A DNA stretch of 64,000 nucleotides from Ochotona curzoniae (Eukaryota > Chordata > Mammalia > Lagomorpha > Ochotonidae). Below the pieces are notes generated by a model. That model was not told where the DNA came from. It did no database searches and was given only the letters and a program-made list of their open reading frames with translations. The stretch spans positions 69,420,501-69,484,500 of the forward strand of contig NW_024466599.1 in assembly GCF_017591425.1 (NCBI RefSeq), given 5' to 3'. Below, in pieces: positions 55,912 to 64,000 of this stretch. The position numbers and the translations under genes were made by a program. How positions within the stretch are numbered: position 1 is the first letter of the stretch; each line of letters starts with the position of its first letter.

Positions 55912-55980
55912 GGAAGGTCTTCTGTCTCTCCTTCTCTCTGTAAATCAGATGTGCTTTTCCAATAAAAATAAATAAATCCT
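55912..55980 (+). mobile_element. CSINE 3' tail embedded in the composite element
   Basis: GGAAGGTCTTCTGTCTCTCC followed by TCTCTGTAAATCAG and CCAATAAAAATAAATAAATC is the young-type CSINE end, without the SINE head or body. Either a truncated insertion or a module of the element. Confidence 0.8.
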
Positions 55981-56964
55981 TACTGGTGCAAACAAAATTA
56001 GAGTGGGTGAGGGTTGTTTGGGCTTAGTCACAGCATCAGCTGGAAGAAGCTGGCACTGGGGGCTAGTTCTGTCAAGTCAAACCACAGAACTATCTGCAGA
56101 GTGCATAATCTGGGAGTGGGAGAGGCCTGGGAGGGAAATAATGGGCTCCTCCCTCTTGGGTTACCACTTCCACGGGAGGGCATAAAACTAGGACAGCGGC
56201 TGGGGTGGAATGGGGTGTGGGACAGACTGGACTACTGCTACACATACTGGCAAACCAGGGTAGGGGGCGGGCCTGGTGGGGTTATTGTGGGTCGCTCTCA
56301 CGAGGTTGCAGCTCCCACTTGTTTATGCGAGGGCCGAGTATGTGCTGGGCAGAACCAGGCTGGACTGCAACACCCATTGGTTCCAGGGGAAGTCGGGAGT
56401 GAAAACAGAACCAACCCAGCGATTGCAACCACCAGCTGATTGGGGCAATGGACTATGCCTGGCCCTGTACTTGGTAGCACATACAAGAATCTGGTTTGAG
56501 AACACCTCAGACAAAGTTTCTTTGGAGATCTCCCCAACAGAAATGCTGGTCTCAGAACCCTAACCAAGAAAAGAGAGAAGATAGAACAGGTCAACCAACC
56601 AACTCAGCTATATGTTGGCATCGACATACAAGGCAAATGGAGACTCTATGATAGACTATGTCAATCAGTGGATTCTTCAAAGACCTCATTGTGCTTGGAG
56701 TGACAAGATTGGCAACGATTCATAACTGCTGAAATATTAAAGCCACTTGAGCAAGAACCTCAGAGCATACCCTACATCCGGGACCTGGGGAGGGTGGGAA
56801 ATTGGGTGGGCCTTCTCCCTTAATAACCCCCTTTAAACATGAAGGAAATAGTATGGAAAAAATAATAGTCTTACCCACTTTCCTATAGCCCTTGAACCTT
56901 TTTTACCCTAATTAACTATGTAAAGATTGTCAAAATTAAAAAAAAAGTAAAAAAAGAAAAAACA

Positions 56965-57770
56965 AATAGGATTATATCAAGCTAAGAAGTTTCTGCACAA
57001 CAGTGGAAACAATTTACAAAGAATTAACAAATAGAGCCAGAGAAAAAATTCGCAAAGTATGTGTTTGATATATCCAGAATATATAAGGAGTTTAAGAGAC
57101 TGGATGACAAAATAATATAGTTAAGAAATTATCAAGGATATAAATACTTTTCAAAAGTAGAAATAAAAACGGTCAACAGACACATGAAAAAATTCTGAGG
57201 ATCACTATCAGGAAAATCCAAATAAAAACCACAATGAGGCATTTCACTTCATTCAGAAAGGCTACTATCTGCCCCCCAAAACCAACAAACAAGGCTGTAG
57301 AAAAGAGGGTGTACTAAAACGGTACTGATGGAAATGTAAGTACCATTCAGGAAAAAGTATGAAGTTACTCAAAATAGACATATTGCATCATATATCATAC
57401 TTCAGGGAACATATCTAAAGAAAATGCAGCCAACAAATGGAAAAGATACCTAATATTTTATGGTTATCAGTAGCTCAATTCACAATAGTGAAGCCTCAAC
57501 TTGGATGTTCACCAACTGGTGACTGGATAAAGGAAAATGTGGAATAAATACATGATCAAGTATTATTCAACCATGATAAAGAATGAAATCTTGACATTTG
57601 TATCAAAATAGGTGGAACTGGAAATTACTGTTTAGGTGAAATAAGCCAACACGGAAAGATAAATATATATTTTCTATCATGTGGAAGTTAATATACAGAT
57701 TTAGAATATAAAAACTGTGGATGGCATACTATTTGATATTTATAAATACTGTCTTCACTAAGTTATATCA
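56965..57770 (+). mobile_element. L1 ORF2 C-terminal fragment, right of the insertion
   Basis: It resumes with ATAGGATTATATCAAGCTAAG then AAGTTTCTGCACAACAGTGG, and goes on to ACATGAAAAAATTCTGAGGA, TCCAAATAAAAACCACAATG and an L1 3' end near 57540-57640 (AAGTATTATTCAACCATGAT). Decayed, no frame. Confidence 0.8.
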
Positions 57771-58299
57771 ATTATATGATAATACATCCTTCTTTCACTT
57801 CTAATACTTGTTGTGCATCTTATTTTATGTGATATTACTTTTCCTATTTTTCAAGAAAAATAGTATATTTGAATAAGTGCATCATATCTTCTATATGAAG
57901 TGACTATGGCAAATGTTAAAAACTGTAAAGTCCTAAATTTTAAAAATGCCTCTAAAGGCACAGATTACACTGTGTTCCATAATTATGTTTAATTGTTAAT
58001 ATTTTAATGAAAACTTCGTGAGACAAAACTTGTACATATGTACATGTATATACTCAAAGCATAAATACAAAAAATCATATACATAGAGAAATTCAAGACC
58101 CTTTCAATCACAGTACCTTGACATTACTGTCTGTTCTAATGGGAAAATAAGCACAAAGGAAATTTCATTTAACAGTTTTAATGCTAGTAATAACACAGAT
58201 ATTACTACTGATATTTGGAAACTGTTTTGTATATACCTCAGAGTTTAAAAAACAAACAAGCCAAAAAAATTAAAAAAAAAAACTTATTTCATTAGCAAC
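57771..58299 (-). other. MGAT4A: MGAT4A intron, unassigned AT-rich sequence
   Basis: No exon or definite repeat. The 5' part may still be L1 3' sequence. Confidence 0.4.
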
Positions 58300-58560
58300 C
58301 AAGCCTTTTGGGCAGGAATTTAGTCTAGGAGTTAGGACTGCAGTTATAGTGTGTCTGGGTTGGATCCCCAGCCCTGGCTCCTGGCTCCAGCTCCCTGCCA
58401 AGGCTGACTCTGGGATGCGTCAGTATTCCTGCAACCTGCATGGGAGACATGACCTGAGCTCCTGACTCACTGTTTCGGTCTGTCCAAGTCCTTGCCACTG
58501 CAGTACTGTGAAATGGCAAACAGGAGCTCTAACTCTGCCTCTCACATTATAAGAGGCAAG
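58300..58560 (+). mobile_element. Old CSINE, plus orientation
   Basis: TTTAGTCTAGGAGTTAGGAC head, GGGTTGGATCCCCAGCCC box-B-like part, AACTCTGCCTCTCACATTAT tail. Confidence 0.7.
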
Positions 58561-59702
58561 AAAACAAAATCAAGACTTTCAGTGTAAAATAATACACATA
58601 TAAATTCAAAAATATGGAGAATTCTATAATATTACATTTGAGTCAGAAATATCAAGACAAATTTGTAATCTTTTCCTCTGAAATACAGAATACCTTTTTC
58701 CCTGATGAAACCCTACAAGCAAAGACAGCACAACAGCAATGAGCATCTCATTCCTACACACCACACACCTCTAAAAGGACTAGTGCTGCCTGGGCACCGA
58801 CTGATCCTGGATCTGAGCAGAAGATGTGTGAGATGATCAGAGAGCATTATAGTTGCTGAGGAAGCATATAAGAGCAAATCTGGACAGATTCTCATTGAAT
58901 TATGATGCACCAACAAAGAACCATGACTGCAACACACTGCGGAAATTTTAAAATCCATAAGTTCAAGATAATTTTGAAGTGGCTACCATTAGAGAATGGC
59001 TAAAGTGCTACCTTTAAAAATTAATAAATATTTAAGTATTTATTCTTCTCTTTGTGAGCTGTTTTTTAAAGGTAACCTAATGGTTAATGAAGAAAAATTC
59101 TTTATAGAATTCAAGCTGATGAATGTACTACAGAATTAGAAAATCACTATTTAGAAACTTCTAATGATCTAGAGTAACATTATCTGTGGATGTTGAAATG
59201 ATAAGCAGAATGGCTACTGAGGTGGCTGATGACAGAAGAGGCTGGCTTGCCCAAGCACTCATTTGTTGCATTATCACAGAAGGTGGGGCCATCTGACTCA
59301 GACATGATGCAAGGAAAGGGCTGCACAGTATACCCACCAAATGCCCGAGTCATCTAGCAGCTTCCAAGGAGACACTCCAATTCTCGGTGAGGCCTTGTAT
59401 GACACTATCAGTGGAAACCTCATTCTAAGCCACAGGCATAGCATTTGGGATCATTATTTTTCCTTTTACCTTTGGGCACATTTCTGCGATGATCATAGAG
59501 TAATTCCTGACTCACCTGCCTTTGTATCAGTACCACTTTAAAGTCCAGGATGCGATATGTTTCCAACACAGGGATCTGTGAAGTCAGAGCCCTTACTATG
59601 CAGTCTAGGATAAATTTTGCTGCTTGTTACCCCCCAGTACCTCCCATTCTAGTTTTCCCCAATCTTCCCAGGTGATCCCTATCTTTTATAAACATTCTAA
59701 AC
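58561..59702 (-). other. MGAT4A: MGAT4A intron, unassigned
   Basis: About 1.1 kb of apparently unique sequence. The part 59200-59620 is less AT-rich and holds a 66-codon plus-strand frame at 59341-59541 that I do not recognise. No splice-flanked MGAT4A exon was found. Confidence 0.45.
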
Positions 59703-60030
59703 TGGAGCCAACACTGTGGGGTAGTGTGCTAAGCTGGCACTTGCAGCGTTGGTATCCTTTATCTGAATATGGGTTTGAGTCCTGGTTACTCTTCTTCTGA
59801 TCTAATGTTTTGCTAACACAGCTGGGACGACAGCAGAAGATGTCTCAGGTACTGGGGTCCCAGCCACCCACAAAGGAGAGCCACAGGAAGCTCTAGACCC
59901 CTGGCTTTGGTCTAGCCTACCACTAGCCATGTCAGCCGTTTGGGTAGTGAGTCAGCAGATGAAGATCTCTATTTCTTTGTTTCTTCCCCTGTCCCATCAT
60001 CTTACCTTCCAAATAAATAAGTCATGGTTT
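59703..60030 (+). mobile_element. Old CSINE, plus orientation
   Basis: GGAGCCAACACTGTGGGGTA head, TTGAGTCCTGGTTACTC, GGGTAGTGAGTCAGCAGATG, and a TTCCAAATAAATAAGTC tail. Confidence 0.8.
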
Positions 60031-60464
60031 TTAAAAGCATCCAAACCTAACCTTCAATTGAGAAACTTTCAGGCTAATAGATTTCTCCCTCAATGATTTG
60101 TAGCTTATACTAAACAAGTAAGAGAACTTCACACAATCTGATAATGTGTGAAGACTTAAATGTAAAGTAAATATCTCCCAAGGCATAATTTTTAGATAAA
60201 TATAATTTCAAATATATTCACTGAACCTGGCTTTGAGACAGTTGGTAAATTAGGAACAATCTATACAACCAGCAATAAAGTTATAATATCTGAATAGTTA
60301 GCATTTCAAGAAGCAATTTAAAATACATATCAACCTTACCTGGCAAATAAAGCCATCGACCCTATGTCTACTGACAGCAAAAGGGGTTATCAGACAGTAT
60401 GTATTATTGTGCAATATTTATTTTAGTTATATATTGGGCAACAAGATGCAAGAAGAGGAAACTC

Positions 60465-60800
60465 GGGCCCGGCGCGGTGGCACAGTGGTTAAGGTATTCG
60501 CCTTGCACGCCCGGGATCCCATATGGGCGCCGGTTCTAATCCCGGCAGCCCCGCTTCCCTTCCAGCTCCCTGCTTGTGGCCTGGGAAAGCAGTCGAGGAC
60601 TGCCCAAAGCTTTGGGACCCTGTACCCGCGTGGGAGACCTGGAAGAGGCTCCTGGCTTCGGATTGGCATAGTATCGGCCCGTTGCGCTCACTTGGGGAGT
60701 GAATCATTGGACGGAAGATCTTCCTCTCTGTCTCTCCTCTCTGTATATCCGCCTTTCCAATAAAAAAATAATAAAAATAAATCTTTAAAAAAAAAAAAAA
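60465..60800 (+). mobile_element. Youngest-looking CSINE, perfect target-site duplication
   Basis: A complete element starting GGGCCCGGCGCGGTGGCACA. Pol III box A (TGGCACAGTGGTTAAGG) and box B (GGTTCTAATCC) are intact, as expected of a tRNA-derived SINE. The tail has CTTTCCAATAAAAAAATAAT and A15 or so. The 14-bp repeat AGAAGAGGAAACTC flanks it at 60451-60464 and 60801-60814. Confidence 0.97.
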
Positions 60801-61240
60801 AGAAGAGGAAACTCTAGGCTTCCCTTCCCCCTCTCCAAGGGACACAGATTTAAAACCATTCAGGAGCCAGAGCCCCTCACTGAAGCACAAAGCCACATGA
60901 TTAGGAAGAAACACATGACTTCTTTCTGGGCAGACAAAGCAGACAGACAAACATCCAACATTTCCACTTTTGGAGATGCATTCCATCTATCTTGTCCAAA
61001 TCAAAGCCGTGACAAACAGGACACCTGGGAGGTCACCAAGAACAAAGGCCACCCACCAACTGACACCAGAGGCTACAGCAACACATACAGACACTAGGTG
61101 GAGCTCCAGCACTATCATATTACTTCAATATAAGCAAGCCCGCAGACATTCGGAGGAGCTCCTGAAGAAAACCAGCAACTCTCATCCCCAGATTATAAGT
61201 ACAACTCCAGAGTGGATACCACCTTAGAAAAGACACAAGC

Positions 61241-61530
61241 TGGGCCCAGTGCAGTAGCTAGTGGCTAAAGTCCTCACATTGCACGTACCGGGATCCCATA
61301 TGGGTGTCAGTTTATGTCCCCACAGCCCGCTTCCCATCCAGCTCCCTGCTTGTGGCCTGGGAAGGCAGGCGAGGATGGCCCAAAGCCTTGGGACCCTGCA
61401 CCCACGTGGGAGATGGAGAGGAAGTTCCTGGCTTCTGGCTTTCAATCAGCTCAGTTCCGGCTGTTGTGGCCACTTGGGGAGTAAATTTGTCTTTCCAACA
61501 AAAATAAATCTTTAAATTAAAAAAAAATTC
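61241..61530 (+). mobile_element. CSINE, plus orientation, slightly shortened
   Basis: GGGCCCAGTGCAGTAGCTAG head, GGGATCCCATATGGGTGTC, GGCCACTTGGGGAGTAAA. The GATCTTCCTCTCTGTCTC part of the tail is missing and it jumps to TCTTTCCAACAAAAATAAAT. Confidence 0.9.
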
Positions 61531-62089
61531 CTCAAATAGCTCAAATTTGTAATTAGAATGTTACAGTGAATGCTACAGAACAGAAAAACTGAAGAGATCC
61601 AGAACAATTATATCACAACTAAATACTAATTCTAGAAGTATATCACAACCAAATTCTAGAAGAAATGAATTCCTAGGAACACATAACTTGAGAAGACTGA
61701 ATCATGAAGAAATAAAAAATGTGAACACTATGTGTGAAGAACTTAAAGGAGAAAAAAAATCAAGTAAGGGAAAGCAAAGGCCCAGAACATTTCACTAGAG
61801 TATTCTGATAAACATGCAAAGAATTAAGACCAATCCTCTTAAACCTCTCTCCAAAAACAGAAATGGAAAGAAGTTTTGCACATACTCTATGAGGTCAGCA
61901 TCACTCTGAAACCAAAAATAGACAAAGATGAAATAAGACTACAGGCCAGTAGCCTCATGAAAACCAATACAAAAATCCTCAGCGGAACACCAGCAAACAG
62001 AAGGAAACAGTACGATGAAAATATTACACACAAAACAAGACATATACCTGCAATACAAGGATGCTTCAACAAGTAAAAAGTAATTAATG

Positions 62090-62163
62090 CTGGGTGTTTG
62101 GGGAGCAGGTAGGGAAATCCCAAACCCTATGGAATTATACCATAAAAGTTAAAAAAAAAGTAA
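62090..62163 (+). mobile_element. Tiny retro-insert with L1-like 3' end and duplication
   Basis: About 60 bp (TTTGGGGAGCAGGTAGGGAA, ATCCCAAACCCTATGGAATT) plus an A-rich tail. It resembles the last bases of the local L1 3' UTR. A 16-nt direct repeat with one mismatch flanks it (62074-62089, 62164-62179). Confidence 0.75.
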
Positions 62164-62548
62164 TAAAAAGTAATCAATGGTAATACATGTTAACAAAACA
62201 GAGAAAACACATCATCATCTCAACTGATATAGAAAAAGCATTTAACAAAATCAAACATACTTTCATAAAATACTCCACAATTTAGAAGGAAATTATCACC
62301 TCAAAATAACAAAAGTTCTATTTTCTTATACAAAGCCTACAGCTAATGTCACACTAAAATGGTGATATGGTGATTCATATCAGAGTTTCATTCTAAGGTC
62401 AGGAGTAGTATGAGGATGCCTATTCTAACTATAATATGGTACAGGAAATCCCAGCTACAGAAAGAAATTTAAAAGGAAAAAGAAGCAATCAAATTAGAAA
62501 ATAAGATCACTGTTTACAGATTGCATGATCTCCATACATACAGAAGCC

Positions 62549-62577
62549 AAAAATAAATAAATAAATAAATAAATAAC
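62549..62577. repeat. (AAAT)n microsatellite
   Basis: About seven AAAT units in the L1 remnant. Confidence 0.95.
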
Positions 62578-62991
62578 CCTATCAGAACTAGTAAATAATT
62601 ATGACAAAGTTTCAGGATACAAAATCAGCACCTAAAGATTGGTCATATCTCTGTACATTAACAATGATGAACTACCCCCATCAAAAAAAAAAAAACAAAC
62701 CTGGGAAAACTAAGCATTAAAGAAGGATAAAATATTTAGGAATAAATCTAAGGAGGTGAAAGACCTGATTACAATAAAAACTACATGACTAAAAAAATCA
62801 AGGAATACAGAAATGAAAAGACATCTCATATGAATTACAAGACTGAATATTAAAAATGTATATACTACTCAAAGTTATTAGATTTGGCCTTTTCAAAATC
62901 CCTACAGCATTTTTCATAGAAATAAAAAAAAATCCTAATCCTAAAATACACATGAAATTTTAAAGTATCCCAAAACCATCAAAATAATCTT

Positions 62992-63312
62992 TTTTTTTAA
63001 AACAGTATATTTTTTATTGGAAACTCAGATATACAGAGAGGAGAGACAGAGAGGAAGATCTTCCCTCTGATGATTCACTTCCCAAGTGGCCACAACGGCT
63101 GGAACTGAGCTGATCCAAAGCCAGGAGCCAAGAACTTCCTTTGGGTCTCCCACGTGGCAGGGTCCCAGCCTTTGAGCCATCCTCGACTACTTTCCCAGGC
63201 CACAAGCAGGGAGCTAGATGGGAAGAAGGGCTGCTGGGATGAGAATTGGCATCCACATGGGATCCTGGTGCATTTAAGGTAAGGACTTTAGCCACTAGGC
63301 CACATGCTAGAC
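62992..63312 (-). mobile_element. CSINE, minus, with perfect 16-bp target-site duplication
   Basis: Inverted full-length CSINE. CCATCAAAATAATCTT is present at 62976-62991 and 63313-63328. It splits the L1 fragment. Confidence 0.95.
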
Positions 63313-64000
63313 CCATCAAAATAATCTTGAAAAAGAGCAGAACTGGAGGACTCACATTTCCTGACAGCAAAATATCCCAGAAAGCAATGGTAGCCAAGTC
63401 CATCTAGCACTGGCATACAGACAGACGGATCAACTGAATGAACACTATCGCATATGTAATCATACAATCGTTAACAAGGATATCAGATTACACTGTAGGG
63501 AATCAACAGTTTCTTCAGCAAACTGTGTTGAAAAACTGGAAAACTCACACACCTAAGGAAGAAACTGGAACCACCCTGCTTTGTGCCATACTCAAAAATT
63601 AACTCTAAATGGACTAAAGCCTTAATTATAGAGCTAAAACTATAAAACTCTTGGAAGAAAACAAACACTTCGGGATTTGGAAATAGGCAAAAACAGACAA
63701 CAGGACTACAAACTGAGATACTTCTGTTGTCAAAGGAGAACTGGAGAAAACATCTGTAAATCACGCATCTGATAAGGGGTTATTATCGAGCCCTCAAAAT
63801 GAATTACTCCAGCACAGCAATGGAAGTCAGTACTAACCCAACTGAAAAATGGGCAAAGGACTTGAACAGACAATTCTCCAAGGATGGTCAAAGGACCAAC
63901 ACATGGAATGATGCTCAAGACCACTGATCATAAAACAAACGACAACGAAAACCACAATGAGGTACCGTCCTAAATTCATTAGGATCAACTCTATTAAAAA

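Larger units (their letters stand above)
53676..56945 (+). mobile_element. 3.3 kb non-coding composite retroposon-like element, family unknown
   Basis: A GC-rich block inserted in an L1. Similar sequences at 53656-53675 and 56946-56964 (AGTAA.AAAAGAAAAA..ACA) look like a target-site duplication. In order it holds a 253-bp tandem unit (1.3 copies), about 2 kb of degenerate short units (recurring GACTGGAC/GGGCTG/CAACACC/CTGGT words), a CSINE tail at about 55912-55980, and a unique 3' part ending TTAACTATGTAAAGATTGTC and an A-run. No ORF longer than 170 codons, and none resembles a protein. The layout resembles composite non-autonomous retroposons such as SVA, but no homology is claimed. Confidence 0.6.
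61540..64000 (+). mobile_element. Old L1 ORF2 fragment, plus, running off the window
   Basis: Decayed ORF2 landmarks in order: GAAATGAATTCCTAGGAACA at about 61663, ATAGACAAAGATGAAATAAG at about 61918, ACTGATATAGAAAAAGCATT at about 62223 (the DAEKAF region), TTAGGAATAAATCTAAGG at about 62735, GCCTTAATTATAGAGCTAA at about 63620, AACCACAATGAGGTACC at about 63950. It is broken by a tiny insert (62090), a CSINE (62992) and many stops. Confidence 0.85.

Noticed and set aside
54014..56600. Possible processed pseudogene in the 54-56.6 kb block
   Set aside because: No translated frame resembles a protein, and the sequence is made of repeated short words rather than exon-like unique sequence.
60331..60380. 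Possible upstream MGAT4A exon on minus (GTAAGG-like donor near 60339)
   Set aside because: The translated peptide does not match any part of MGAT4A and no acceptor of matching phase was found.
60489..60986. 165-codon minus-strand frame
   Set aside because: Most of it is the antisense of the young CSINE; several other frames in the window share the same SINE-derived peptide.

Overview
The window is mammalian nuclear DNA. It has split genes with GT-AG introns, a CpG-island promoter, tRNA-derived SINEs and L1 LINEs. The SINEs are lagomorph C-type elements (CSINE). The youngest copies end in a TCTGACTTTCCAATAAA-type tail rather than the rabbit-like TTTCAAATAAATAAAT tail, which points to a pika (Ochotona) more than a rabbit or hare. 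The species call is inference. The gene order INPP4A(+) / COA5(-) / UNC50(+) / MGAT4A(-) is that of human 2q11.2.

Layout: positions 1-49 are the last codons of INPP4A, followed by its roughly 2.4 kb 3' UTR. 2.4-7.9 kb is intergenic and filled with old L1 pieces and CSINEs. COA5 (three coding exons, complete, 74 aa) runs leftward from 10308 to 8330. It shares a CpG-island bidirectional promoter (about 10.2-11.3 kb) with UNC50. UNC50 (five coding exons, complete, 259 aa) runs from 11365 to 28767. Its third intron is 15.4 kb because of a nested L1 cluster: an 8 kb full-length-type L1 sits inside an older L1, with a 23-nt target-site duplication. UNC50 ends tail-to-tail with MGAT4A, whose eight last coding exons (277 residues, LEDD region to stop) lie on the minus strand from 52085 to 34916, followed by a roughly 5.7 kb 3' UTR. 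The 5' half of MGAT4A must lie beyond 64 kb, because no further exon was found between 52.1 and 64 kb.

The rest of the MGAT4A introns is repeats: many CSINEs of different ages, L1 ORF2 pieces, a 33-nt U2 snRNA fragment inside an old SINE, and a 3.3 kb GC-rich non-coding element (53676-56945). This last element has tandem units, an A-rich tail and a probable target-site duplication inside an L1. I could not assign it to a family, and it is the best candidate for something undescribed.

The four genes do not form a functional pathway: INPP4A is a phosphoinositide phosphatase, COA5 a cytochrome oxidase assembly factor, UNC50 a Golgi/nuclear membrane protein in receptor trafficking, and MGAT4A a Golgi N-glycan branching enzyme. 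No CRISPR, bacterial or phage features are present. Only the ORFs that match exons or L1 proteins look real; all other open frames are short and look fortuitous.
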